Source of the DNA: Combretum micranthum
Lineage: Eukaryota; Streptophyta; Magnoliopsida; Myrtales; Combretaceae
Direction: 5' to 3'
Length of the DNA: 64,000 bases
Assembly (NCBI GenBank): GCA_024138025.1
Contig: JAMXBD010001254.1
Coordinates: 248,001-312,000, forward strand
Shown in pieces: positions 12,410-24,295 of the stretch. The notes below the pieces were generated by a model, which was given only the letters and a program-made list of their open reading frames with translations, had not been told where the DNA came from and searched no databases. A program made the translations under genes and the position numbers. Positions within the stretch are counted from its first letter, which is position 1. Every line of letters starts with the position of its first letter.

Positions 12410-13390
12410 ACTCTCATCACATAACTAGATTGCTTACATGATTGACATTGCACATTTGGCCTAAACTAACAATAAATGACTCATCTTCTTATAGTGAGGA
12501 CATAAAAGGTATTTCTTTTTTGCCACCACTTTTACTCTCGTTCTTTTCCTTATCTTTATTCTTACGAACTTGGTTCTTCTCTTTAATTTATGTTTTTTTT
12601 TTTTTAGCAAGGAAAGCTCCTTAACTATTGGTTTCTTGTTTAACCAATCTTCTTTGTTCTTAAGCTTGAAAAGTATGAACTAACTATAATAAAAAGAAAA
12701 AAAAATTGGGAAAAATCCTATGAGTCCTTAAGAGAAGAAATCTTGAACTCGAATCTTTCAAGCAAGCTAACCAAAACTTTCTCCAACTATAAAAATATGA
12801 GCCAACTCTAATAAAAAGAAAAAAAATTGAGAAAAATCCTATGAGTCTTTAAGAGAAGAAATCTTGAACTCAAATCTTTCAAGCAAGCTCACCAAAACTT
12901 TGTCCATAACCCTTTATGTTATAGTTCCTCACCATGAAGTTAAATCTTGTTAACAACATCCATAAGTATATTAACATACTTTTGAATTATTCTTGTTTTT
13001 TCACTCCTCGTGTATATCTACTTAAGTTTATCCCAAGCCTCTTTTGGTGTTTTAGAAGCTATAATTCCGTTGAATATTGAATTTGAAATTGCACCTTGAA
13101 TATAAGACAAAGCTCTATGAGCTTTTGCTATCTGTTCCTTGAGCCCTGATTTGGTTGAGAGTTGGGCTATTACTCAAATGCTATGGTTGCCTTTAAGGTC
13201 TCTCAAGTCAGTTTCATTTTGATAGCCCAAACTTGATAGTCTTCACCATCAAGAATCAAGAGTGCAAGAGCTGTGGTTGTTGTTTCAAATGAAGCTATGG
13301 AATTTAGAGTTTATAAAAGTTGAAGTCTAAGTTTTTCTCCGATCTTTTTAGAGAGGAAGCTTACAGGTGTTCTATTTTGGTTATTTACGT
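12410..13390 (-). pseudogene. Ty1/copia gag (UBN2-type), decayed, with an internal duplication
   Basis: The minus strand carries 'LDGEDYQVWAIKM' (about 13210-13250), the N-terminal signature of plant copia gag, then 'AWDKLK' and a helical region with 'RSEKTRIIQKYVNILMD' (UBN2-like). A degraded Cys-His knuckle follows near 12430-12470. A 122-bp tandem duplication (12674-12917) lies where the 'L-x-x-L-x-x-F-x-x-K' helix of gag is encoded. The upstream end is cut at 13390 by LTR B, beyond which the 5' part should resume at 37227. Confidence 0.75.
12674..12917 (-). repeat. 122-bp tandem duplication inside copia gag
   Basis: Two consecutive copies (starting at 12674 and 12796) share 'aaatcctatgagtc' and 'aagagaagaaatcttgaact' with only a few differences. 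The duplication is local to this pseudogene. Confidence 0.85.
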
Positions 13391-14547
13391 TGTCACGCCC
13401 CAAAGGGTATCCTAAACGTGACAATCCACCACACTCGATATTTAAACTCAAGTATGGCAACTTTAGTCACCCATGAGTTTAGACACTAGGTGTAAGGCTT
13501 ACTTTCACCATGTAGGGAACCTTACTTTGAATCGAAATAGCTTAAGAAGACATACATAGCAATAAGAATATAAATCGTAATCATAGTTGTCAAAATCGTG
13601 ATTTTACCTATACGATTCTACGAGTTTACGATTCTAGAAGGCCCTTCCGAGTTGACTCATGGGTAAAATCTTTTTTTGATAGAATCTTACGATTTTAATC
13701 GAGTCTACATGTGAACTTGGTAGAATCTTACGATTTTAACCGAATTTACCGATTCTACATATTCGAGTCAAATAAGCTAAAATATAAAAAAATACAACTG
13801 TATATTTACAAGCTCATTAACTATTAAGAATTAAAATGATATATCTTTCTTATTGTCGTTTCTATTTGGTTTTCACATACTCTTTCTATCTTGTTCCCTC
13901 CCTCCCCCAAAAACCCTTGTTCTATATTTATGAAATTCATTTTGTCACGCCCCAATGGGTACCCTAAACGTGACAGCCCGCCACACTCAATATTAAAGCT
14001 TAAGTATGACAACCTTAGTCATTTCCAAAAGCTTTTATATTAAGTGTAAGGCGTACTTTCACAACTTTAGAGGACCATATATGGAATTATGAAGCTTAAG
14101 AAGATATAAAAACATATTAAGAAAAGAGAATTCACAATAATTATTCATTTATGGCAAAAACTTTACAAACTTAGGGACAACACCTTAAATTACTAATCCA
14201 TTATATAAATATATGCACGCTAATACTAGGCTAAATTTTACCCAAATTTCTAATGTTCAAAAGAGATTACCTGCCCGCATGGTCCACGTGGCCTTAACCA
14301 TAAGTACGGGAACTGCAAAAGATATCTATTGGGGTATAAGCTAATAAGCTTAGTGAGAACTATTTCCATAAATAACTTCTTGTAACAATATTCAAATAAG
14401 TTGATTTAATCAAACAAATGTAAATGCACAAGCACGTGGGCAAACAAGCATATAGCTTTCCGGGAACTATATGTTGAATGGATTTACGCCCTCCATTCGG
14501 GGTTTGGTGATACTTATCCTCAAAACAAGTAGTTTTAATAACAGAAA

Positions 14548-14715
14548 ATTTTAAGCTTGCGAGCACTCATCGCCAAGCATTCATTAAAAAGTTTTAAACT
14601 TGCGAGCACTCATCGCCAAGTATTCCGAATCTACTTGATTTGACCTTGCTTTCGGATCAACCGCCAAGCATATTCCATTAAGCCGCCAAGCAATCGCTTT
14701 CGGATCTCCCGCCAA
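14548..14715 (-). repeat. LTR minisatellite, CTTGGCG type
   Basis: 'GCGAGCACTCATCGCCAAG' occurs twice, followed by further CGCCAAG copies separated by GCTTTCGGATC. It is flanked by the conserved 'ccctccattcggggtttgg' and 'gcaatgtgactcac' blocks. Confidence 0.75.
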
Positions 14716-16388
14716 GTGTTGCTTTCGACATGAGCTTACTATCCTTCTCACCCAAGGATAATAACCCAACCATGCAATGTGACTCACTTCGTGGTATGCA
14801 TGAGTTCATTAATTTATAAAGTCATAACATAATTATTTTCAACTTTATGGCGATCAAGGAATTTCACACAAATCAATATTAAACTAAAACAATCACTTAG
14901 AACAATTCGGGCTTCAATATTCTTAGAATTCTTTCAAGGAATTATTGTACATGCATATCGGTTTATCTTTTCCTAACTCTAGTGCAACTAGTTTACAAGC
15001 ACAACAAGTATAGCATTTAATGGAAATAAACTCAGGATGCCATTGTCGTCTATTCCTCTAAGCGGATGAGTCGTTCACACACTCCACTTAATTGTAATAG
15101 TTCTCGGGGTAAAGGAATCCTTCCTCGGGGTCACCTAGCCAAAGAAAATACCCACAATGAGTTTTTCTTGATGATTTTCTTGAATTTTGACAAAACAATG
15201 TCAAAGAACGTTAAAGTTCGTATGAAGGAATGTTCCAACTTAAAATGGCCATAACTTCGTCATTTTAACTCGGAATCGCGCATATAATATACCGATTTCT
15301 ATCTACTCGAAAAGATCTACCCATTCCCAAAATTATTTCCATCAAACAAAGCCATATAGGCTCCGAAACAGTGGCGATAAAATTCACCACGGATTTTTTA
15401 AGTAAAAACAACTTTGGTTCAATAAATCAAAATTTGTTTGATAAATACTTAGTTATCTATATAGTTGAAAAATTCTCTTTTTATAACTATATAACTCATA
15501 TTTAAGCATGCTCAAGTGTCTTGTTGTCCAATTTATTTTTTTTAGGTAAAATAATGTCGAGTTGAAGCTTTTCGGAAATTGTTTTTGTAGATTTCTTTGA
15601 AGTAAATACTTTGTTTTCTTTATTTTCTAAAAACGTTTTATGTTGGTTTTATTTATCTTTTTCTAAGTGACCTTTGAAAATAAAATTTTCTACTTTCTAA
15701 GTTATATTAATACTATATTTGAAGTTTTCTAGGAATTATGCTATTCTTCATTTTTCTTGTGTAAATTCCTTTGTTTACTTGTTTTGCAAAAATTCCTTAC
15801 TTGATATTTCTCATTCCTTTTTCTCATGTCTCATATTCTTCAAAAAAAAATCATCCATGCATGAAAATTTGTTTTCTTCATAAAAACAATGTGGAATAAT
15901 TAAGGACTTTTTGTAGAAAAACTAAATTCTATAATTTTATTAACTTCTTCTTGTAACTTGAAAAGAAATAACTTTATTATTTTCAAACCATAAATTTTCT
16001 TTGCCTATTCATTTGCAAAGGTCTTTACTTAAAAATTTCCTTAGTCATCCATCTTCTTATAAAAAGAACCATTTTAACAAAAATATCTTCTTTTGAAAAA
16101 CAAGGTGGAATAATAAAGATTTTAGTATCTTTTCAAAGCAAAAGTAGTTTATAAAATTATAGTGAGTTCTTTTTGGTAACATGAAAAGGGATGAGTTTAT
16201 TTTGTGTTGCTTTATAGATTTTATACTTTACATAAACTTACTCCTAAGTGACAAAATTTTTCTTTTGTTTAAATAAAATTATGGACAACAATCTAAATGA
16301 ACATGATTATGAGAATAATAATAACCAAAATAACATAAAGCATAATAATAAAGTCAAGTATTGGAGTCTTAGCTTTTTCAAGGCTCTC

Positions 16389-16489
16389 GGGACTAAGAAG
16401 TAGACTAGTCCCATAATAAAATGAAATGAAAGAAGGAAAAGCTTGTTTTGACTTGATGAGGACAAGTCTAAGACTAGAGACTAGTCTTA
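16389..16489 (-). promoter_or_regulatory. Conserved leader hairpin array (copy in LTR D)
   Basis: In LTR sense: hairpin 1 arms 16481-16489 and 16469-16477 (TAAGACTAG/CTAGTCTTA); hairpin 2 arms 16463-16468 and 16450-16455 (GACTTG/CAAGTC); hairpin 3 arms 16406-16412 and 16389-16395 (GGGACTA/TAGTCCC). All arms are perfect. They begin about 460 nt downstream of the TATA box. Confidence 0.8.
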
Positions 16490-16944
16490 AAAACAACTTG
16501 AAATAAATAAATTGCATTGAAGTAAATAAATTGCATGAAAGGTAAATAATTTGCAAGATTATGAGCTTATATGCTCTAAATAGTATATATAGCTATATAG
16601 ATATAATAGATAGTTATGAACATAAAAGAAACATAAATGAACATAAGAGAAACATAAATGAACATAAGAGAAACATAAATGAATATAAAGGAAACATGAA
16701 CATAGAGGAATTATGATTATGAACAAAAACAAAGTATGAACCTATTGTTGCTTTCTTAACCTTCATGGTTTTAGAAAACACACACTAAGCGCATACTAAG
16801 TAGATGAACATGGAGACTTCTTGAGAAACTTTTACCTAAAGAAGATGAGCTTAAAGAGGACTTCTTGGAGAGAAATTCTTGAGAGATTTTGAGAGAGTAA
16901 TTTTAGTGTAGAAGTGGTGTGAAAGAAGTAAAAGAGGAGGGGGG

Positions 16945-16952
16945 TATTTATA
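16945..16952 (-). promoter_or_regulatory. TATA box of LTR D
   Basis: TATAAATA on the minus strand followed by a C/T-rich start region, identical in layout to the other LTRs. Confidence 0.7.
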
Positions 16953-18443
16953 GGATTTTGAGGAGTGATTTTTTGTGTGATTAAAATAAATACAAAATTA
17001 AAACAAATTGAGAGGGAATAGAGAGATGGGGTGCCGGCCATTGTCCTTGAGAGGGGAAATTGATTTATTTTTTTGACTTTTTGGAAAATAAAAGATGTAA
17101 TATGTAAGGTAGATGTGATATAAAGTTATGGGAAAGGTAAAAAGTTAAGATTATAGGTTATGTAGAGTGTAAGAATAGGTGTAAGAAAAAGTAGAGATAA
17201 AAGAATAGTAATGAATAGTGTAATGTAAAGTAGATATGACAATTAAAGTACCGGTAGTAAGAAAATACGCGTATAATAGCTATATCTATTATTTTTACTT
17301 ATCGAAAAATTACGAAACTGATATTTTTGGAAAACTTATATTTTTACGAATCTAACGGTGTATTCGAAATATTTTTACTATTCCGGGCTTCCGGACATGT
17401 TTTTCGAGAACTGTGTCCGATCGGGTTCGAAGGACACCCGAATTTCGCGAAACTGAAACTTTTATAAAACCTATGGTTATTACGAGCTATTCTAGCTAAT
17501 TATCCTAACTTCGTTTTCTAGGGCCAAAGAAAACGGCAATGCCGGATTTAGATTGATATGGTAAACTAGGGTTTTGTTGACCTTTAGGGTTCCGTTTGAC
17601 TTCCGGTTTAGGGTTTTATGCTAAACTGATTCCGAAAATTTAGGGGTTTACACATTTAGGATAAGTTATAGCTATAAAGTTTACAAGAAAACTTATTTAT
17701 TTCATTTATATGATTAAACATTTAATAAGTTGAAAATTTTGATTCTTCTTCAATTTATCACTTATTTCAAACAAAATAATAGAAAATAAATTAATTTTGA
17801 CTTTATTCGCTCTTTTTTATATATGTTATATTATAGACTAAGAGTTATTATGAAAAAAAGAAAAACTTAATTTCTTTATTTTTTAACATCTATTATGTTC
17901 TATGTTTTCTATATCTTCTATAAGCATTTCTATGAATTTTCAAAACTATTTTGCAAAGGTTGTGGAAACTTACGTTTCTACGTTTCGATTTTACGTTCTG
18001 ATTCTACCGACCCTGTAAACCCCTAAATTTTCGGAATCGGTTTAGCACAAAACCCTAACCGGAAGTCAAACGAAACCCTAAAAGTCAACAAAACCCTAGT
18101 TTACTGTATCAATCTAAATCCGGCATTGCCGTTTTCTTTGGCCCTGAAAAGAAGTTGGGATAATTAGCTCAAATAGTCCATAATAACCATAGGTTTTATA
18201 AAAGTTCCAGTTTCGCGAAATTCGGGTGTCCTTCGAACCCGATCGGACACAGTTCTCGAAAAACGTGTCCGGAAGCCCGGAATAGTAAAAATATTCCGAA
18301 TATACCGTTAGACTCGTAAAAATATAAGTTTTCCAAAAGTATCAATTTCGTAATTTTTCGGTGAGTAAAAATAACAGATATAGCTATTATACGCGTATTT
18401 TCTTACTACCGGTACTTTAATTGTCATATCTACTTTATATTAC

Positions 18444-18470
18444 ACTATTCATTACTATTCTACACTATTC
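18444..18470 (+). promoter_or_regulatory. Three ACTATTC motifs at exact 10-bp spacing (LTR E)
   Basis: ACTATTC at 18444, 18454 and 18464, about 270 bp upstream of the TATA box. The same register is present in LTRs G, H, L and M, so it is inherited and probably kept. An enhancer role is inferred. Confidence 0.6.
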
Positions 18471-18717
18471 TTTTATCTCTACTTTTTCTTACATCTACTC
18501 TTACACTCTACATAACCTATAATCTTAACTTTTTACCTTTCCCATAACTTTATATCACATCTACCTTACATATTACATCTTTTATCTTTCCAAAAAGTCA
18601 AAAAATTAAATCAAATGCCCTCCCCCATGCAATGGCCGGCGCCCCCCTCTCTCTGCCCTCAATTTGTTCCAATTTTGCATTTATTTTAATCACACAAAAA
18701 ATCACTCCTCAAAATCC

Positions 18718-18725
18718 TATAAATA
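18718..18725 (+). promoter_or_regulatory. TATA box of LTR E
   Basis: TATAAATA followed by ccccccTCCTCTTTCACTTC. U3 would be about 0.73 kb and R-U5 about 3 kb, an unusually long transcribed leader. Confidence 0.75.
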
Positions 18726-19171
18726 CCCCCCTCCTCTTTCACTTCTTTCACACCACTTCTTCTCTAAAGATATTATAGCAAAATTTCTCTTCAATTCCTC
18801 TCAAGAGTTCTCGTCAAGAAGTCTCCTTAGTTTAGCTTCTTTAGGTAAGAAATTTCTCAAGAATTCTTCATGTTCATCTACTTAGTATGAGCTTAGTGTG
18901 TGTTTTCTAGAACCATGAAGGTTAAGAAAGCAACAATAGGTTCATACTTTGTTTTTGTTCATAACCACAATTCCTTTATGTTCATGTTTCCTTTATATAT
19001 TCATTATGTTTTTCTTATGTTCATTTATGTCTCTTTTATGTTCATAACTATCTACTATATCTATATAGCTATATATACTATTTAGAGCATGTAAGCTCAT
19101 AATCTTGCAATTTATTTACCTTTCATGCAATTTATTTACTTCAATGCAATTTATTTATTTCAAGTTGTTTT

Positions 19172-19198
19172 TAAGACTAGTCTCTAGTCTTAGACTTG
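19172..19198 (+). promoter_or_regulatory. Leader hairpin 1 and first arm of hairpin 2 (LTR E)
   Basis: TAAGACTAG 19172-19180 pairs with CTAGTCTTA 19184-19192. GACTTG 19193-19198 is the first arm of hairpin 2; its partner CAAGTC is at 31817-31822 because element F is inserted in the loop. Confidence 0.8.
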
Positions 19199-19814
19199 TT
19201 GTCACGCCCCAAAGGGTACCCTAAACGCGACAGTCCACCACACTCGATATTAAACTTAAGTATGACATCCTTAGTCATCCCATAAGTTTACATATCGGGT
19301 GTAAGGTGTACTTTCACAACTTTTAGGATCACACTTTGAATCGAGTAGTCTTAAGAAAGCATACATAGCATTAAGAATAGAAATCACAACAGATAAATAG
19401 TTAAATTTTACAAAACCAAGGGGGCGTACCCCTGCCAAAATAATGGGAGTCTACATCGTTTAGCTCCATGTTACAAATATCTGAGTCTACATTAAAGAGA
19501 TTTTCCTAGAAGTCCACGCCTATACTAGGTCCCGACTTCTTCAAAAGCTCCTTAATCCAATGATATACCTGCACAAGTGTCCTCTCGAAACAACCCAAAA
19601 ATAGGGACACTGCAACAAAACTATTGGGGTATAAGCTAATTGCTTAGTGAGATTCATTTTCCAAATAACATACTCGATCAAGCTAAAAATATCTATACAA
19701 GCAAGTTATAATTAAGCAACCATATGAATGCACAAGCAAATGAGCAAGCAAGCATATGACTTTCCGGTAATCATATGTGAATGGATTTACGCCCTCCATT
19801 CGGGGTTTGGGGTA

Positions 19815-19996
19815 GTTCATAAGTCATGCAACTACAGTTCCAATGTTGGTCCATAAGACATGCAACCATAGTCCCAATCTTAAGTGGGGTGGTCCATAAG
19901 ACATGCAACCACAATTTTAATGTTGGTCCATAAGTCATGCAACCATAGTTTTCATTATTTGAATGGGGTGGTCCATAAGTCATGCAACCCTAGTCC
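19815..19996 (-). repeat. LTR minisatellite, GTCATGCAAC/GGTCCATAA type (3' LTR of F)
   Basis: Five copies of CATGCAAC with GGTCCATAAG between them, in the fixed slot between 'ccctccattcggggtttgg' and 'gcaatgtgactcac'. The 70-aa frame across it (19771-19983) is repetitive and simply translates the minisatellite. Confidence 0.85.
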
Positions 19997-22041
19997 CCTT
20001 CATTAAAGACCCGCTGCCTCCCGATCATACTTTTGTTCCCACCAAAAGCATTCTCGTAATGCAATGTGACTCACTACGTGATATGCATGTACAATTTATT
20101 CATATTCATGGCATATTAATTAGATAATTTTAGAAGTGATCATACAGATTTCAGACACTCCAAATCTATACTAGCTCATACAAGTTATTGCAACAAAGCT
20201 TGCCTCGATATACTTATCGTTCATTCATACAAGTTTAGATCATCATTCAATCACAATTTTATCTTTTCCTAAGTCTAATGCCACTACTACTACAAGCACA
20301 TCCAAGAGCATAATTAATTGAGAAATGAACTCACTTGTCCATGTAGTGAAATCCACTAGTCGTAATAGTCCTCGGGGAGTGGTAACCCTTCCTCCAATTC
20401 ACCTAAGTACAAAGAATACCCTCAATGAGTATTTCTCATAAGGTTCTAATAACTTAACTATTCTAACTACTAAGTTCGTCAATTTCCGCATAAGATAAAG
20501 TCCTAACTTTAAATGACCATATCTAACTCATTTTGACTCGGAATTGAGCATATAATATATCGATTTCTATCTACTTCGAAAGATCTATCTATTCCTAATA
20601 TTATTTTCAAGTTTCGAAAATATTTAAGTCACCAAACAGAGGAAACAGTTCTGGTCGTCCGAAGACTCCAATTCCGAAAAATACTTTTTGTGGATGTTTG
20701 TGATGTTTCTAGCATATAGTTCAACTACTCATGCAATATAGATGATTTCCTATCATGAATGATATGATATGAACTTGATGCATGCATGCTTTTGAAATTA
20801 TTTACTAAAAGGAAAAATTAGAAACTTCTTACTTGTATAACTCCATGATTATACACTTTCAAGAAAAACTAGTTTACTAACTTTGACTATCTCATTTGTT
20901 TTGAGGTTATTTCTTTAAGAAAAATCAATTTATCTTTATCTAAATTAAGTCTTTATTAAACCTATTACCCAAGCCTTCATTTCTACATAAAAACTTGCAT
21001 TCTACACTTTGTAAATAGGTTTTCAAATAGGATTTGTCCAAAAATCCGAATTTAGAAAAATTCATTTTCAAGTTGATTCTCTTGAGGAAAAAGCATTTTA
21101 TACTTAGAACTTTGTGTATTTATTTTACCTATACCCTAAGGACTCTATTTATTTAAGAAAATACCATATTTGAAGTTGGAAAACTAGTGTTTTCTAACCA
21201 TCTATCCATTATTACGAATTTGGCCTACAAGATTTTCAACTCAAAATTTCTATTGGACTTCACCTCTTGTTTTAAACATTTCCTTTGGTAGAAACCCATT
21301 TAAACTTATGGAAAATATCATCAAACACCATCTATCACCTAAAGGCTTCATTTTTCTTGTAAAATACATGTTTTGAAGTTGATAAAAGGGTTTTCAAAAT
21401 AGGCCTTTAAAACCATACGAATTTGACTTTGAGTATTTCAAACAAAAACTTTTCCTTTTTGGTTTCATTAACTCATCTACCTATAGATCTACATACTAGC
21501 AAGTTATTTACTCAAGACAAAAGCATTTATGACCATAAATGCACATAAACTCAACATAAAGATGAGATCTAGTATGTCTACATGAAGGTGAGTGGTAAAA
21601 ATGATAGATCTACTACTTATGATGCATGATATGAAGTTTAAAAGCATGGACATGAAATTTTATGCTAGATCTCTACTCTACTCCACTCCTACATGCATGA
21701 ACATGAAATATCTTCAACAAAAACTTGATCAAACACAAGATCTACTCTTGTGATGGCTTGATATTCATGTAGTAGCATTTTCTTTGTCCCTAGCAAGAGC
21801 TCATGGGGACTTTGAGTGAAAATACTCATGAATAATCTTGCCATTACAAGATTAAGTAGTGTAAAGGCTTAGGAATCATCACCTAAGGCTTGAAATAGAT
21901 GAGGAATGGAGAAGAAAATTGAAGCTTGTGTGTGTGTGTGTAAGGGAGGTCACGGCATTGAGAGAAAAGAAGAGGGTTTGAGAGCTTTTTGGACAATTGA
22001 ACAAATGAAATGAAAAGTGAAGAGAGAGAAAAGTAAAGGGT

Positions 22042-22049
22042 TATTTATA
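22042..22049 (-). promoter_or_regulatory. TATA box in 3' LTR of F
   Basis: TATAAATA on the minus strand. In this position it would drive transcription leftwards out of the element into LTR E sequence. Confidence 0.6.
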
Positions 22050-22735
22050 TTAGAGGAATTAGGGTTTGTGAGTGTTAAAAGAAAATATAAAACAATGCAT
22101 TTTGGAGCCAAAATGGGAGGGTTTCACGCCTTCCAATGTAAGGAGTGAGAGAGGGATATATTTGATTTCATTTGAAATTTGAATTTATGTAATAATTGTA
22201 TTAATTGTAATAATTTGTTAAGAGACAAAATTTCTTGGAAAAGGAAATGAATTGAGTGATTGAAAGGTTGTAAGAATAGGGTATGGGTATGTGTGTAGTA
22301 GGTTGTACTTGTGAATAGTAAGGAATAGTAGATAAGACATCTACTTTATCGGTAGTAACGAAAATACGGGAAAAAGGCTATAACTGTAATTTTTATAGCC
22401 CGAAAAATTATAAAATATATATTTTTGAAATCCTTATAAAATTCCGGTTCTAACGAGTATTCCGGAATATTTTTCTGAGTTTCTAGTTCCGGGCTCGCTT
22501 TTCCGTAATGAAGCTCGGGAAAGCTCGGAATAGAAAATTTTTCGAAATCAAAATTTTGTATGGTTCGAAATATACTATAAAACAATAATCCGCATTAATT
22601 TATCTTATAGAGGTTCTTTTATATAGAAATCTAAGAAAAGCCGGAATTAGGGTTTCTAGGTTACTTGTACTAATCCTATTTAGGGTTTTGATTTCCGATT
22701 TACGGAGCTTACTCAGTTACTATGAAAACCGGGGT

Positions 22736-24178
22736 TTACAACCTACCCACCTTAAACAAAGTTTTGTCCTCAAAACTTGAACGCTTACCTGATTCTTTAA
22801 ACAGGTTTGGATACTTCTGCCGCATCTCATTTTCCGCTTCCCAAGTTGCTTCCTCGTGTGTATGATTCCTCCAAAGGACCTTTACATACTTAATTTCCTT
22901 ACTCCTTAATTTTTGTACCTTTGTATCCAAGATCTGCACCGGGTGCTCCTCATACGTGAGGTTTTCCTTTAGTAACACTGGTTCCAATTCTATGATCTGA
23001 TCCGGGTCGGAGACATGCTTGCGAAGAACAGAGACATGAAAAACATTATGCACTCCCGAAAGATTTGGTGGCAAGGCAAGGCGATATGCTAACTCTCCCA
23101 CCCGTTCCAACACTTCAAAGGGACCAATATATCGAGGGCTCAACTTTCCTTGTGAGCGGACTCGGTGAATACTCTTTATAGGATTTACCTTTAAATACAC
23201 ATGATCCCCCACTTGAAACTCAAGAATCCTTCTTTTTAAATCTGCCCAACTCTTCTGTCTATCTTGGGCTTCCTTCATCCGTTGTTGGATTATCCGAACC
23301 TTGTCGGCAGCATCTTGTACAAGATCAGGTCCAAGAACTATCTTCTCAACATCATCCCAAAACAACGGGGATCTACACTTACGTCCATATAAGGCCTCAT
23401 AAGGCGGCATCTTGATAGTCGAGTGATAGCTATTGTTGTAGGCGAACTCAACCAAAGGTAAGTGCGCTTCCCAACTTCCCTTGAACTCCATCACACATGC
23501 CCGAAGCATATCTTCCAAAGTTTGAATTGTTCTTTCGGATTGCCCATCAGTCTGTGGATGATAAGCTGTGCTAAAATGCAACCTTGTCCCCAAACACTTC
23601 TGTAAGCTTATCCAGAACTTAGACACAAATCTTGGGTCTCGATCCGAAACAATCCCGGCCGGTACTCCATGTAGGCGAACGATTTCCTTCATATAAAGTC
23701 TCGCCAATTTATCCATAGAGAAAGTCATACTTATTGGCAAGAAGTGAGCAGACTTAGTTAACCGGTCAACCACAACCCATATAGCATCATGACCTGACGG
23801 TGTCCTTGGTAAACCACAAACGAAGTCCATAGAAATCTGGTCCCACTTCCATTCCGGTATAGGCAAAGGTTTTAACAATCCACCCGGCCTTTGATGTTCC
23901 ACCTTCACTTGTTGGCATGTTGGGCACTTAATCACAAAATCTGCCACATCCCGTTTCATTCCGTTCCACCAATAATGTCCCTTAAGGTCTTGGTACATCT
24001 TGGTTCCTCCCGGGTGTACCGTGTACCCAGAATTGTGTGCTTCGCTCATAATTTCTTTCCTCATTTCTTCATCATCGGGCACACACAACCGTCCTTTCAT
24101 CCTTATCACGTCATCTTCATCTATGGTAAAATCAGTATATCTCCCCTCCTGTACTTCCTTCTTTATCCTTTGAATCAC
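22736..24178 (-). pseudogene. Element F integrase with chromodomain (480-aa open piece)
   Basis: Integrase for insertion of the cDNA. Residues 48-88 hold the HHCC zinc finger (H48, H55, C85, C88). The DDE core has D118 (in MDF), D179 (in VSDRD) and E215 (in GQSERT). A GPF motif is at about 352-354, and a chromodomain at about 412-460 ('YVKVLWRNH...EEATWE...YPNLF'), which in chromoviruses steers integration to marked chromatin. The piece begins GTG because a frameshift near 24195 cuts it from the RNase H linker; it is not a true start. The stop TAA (22736-22738) lies inside the first bases of the 3' LTR, so the polypurine tract is translated. All catalytic residues are present. It is marked pseudogene because gag-pol as a whole is broken. 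Confidence 0.93.
22741..22756 (-). other. Polypurine tract of element F
   Basis: AAGGTGGGTAGGT on the minus strand directly abuts the 3' LTR; it would prime plus-strand DNA. It overlaps the last pol codons. Confidence 0.8.
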
Positions 24179-24295
24179 TTCATCATAACGTTGGCTTCTT
24201 TAATCCTTTCTACTAAAGTCGGCTCCAACGCCAAACTTGCTATCTCCATTTCCAAGTCTTGCCCAACGAATTCAATGCTTAGCCTCTCAAATTCT

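Larger units (their letters stand above)
13943..17652 (-). mobile_element. Solo LTR 'D' (3.71 kb) with perfect TSD
   Basis: Starts TGTCACGCCCCAATGGGTACC, ends TAGGGGTTTACA. CATTT precedes (13938-13942) and follows (17653-17657). It lies inside transposon C. TATA box at 16945-16952, three leader hairpins at 16389-16489, and a minisatellite of the CGCCAAGCAT type at 14548-14715. The small frames in it (for example 14360-14787 and 15066-15254) recur at the same place in LTR L and have no domain. Confidence 0.93.
19200..22740 (-). repeat. 3' LTR of element F
   Basis: TGTCACGCCCCAAAGGGTAC at the left end and GGGGTTTACA at the right end. It differs in body from the A/D/E-type LTRs (no GACTAGTC hairpins, other minisatellite) but shares both termini and the conserved block near 20500-20600. 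Confidence 0.95.

Noticed and set aside
14548..14715. Regularly spaced repeats that could suggest a CRISPR array
   Set aside because: Units are imperfect, spacers are repeats too, and the context is a plant LTR.
19771..19983. 70-aa frame, identical at 28829-29041
   Set aside because: It is a translation of the minisatellite; identity between the two places only reflects the two LTRs of one element.
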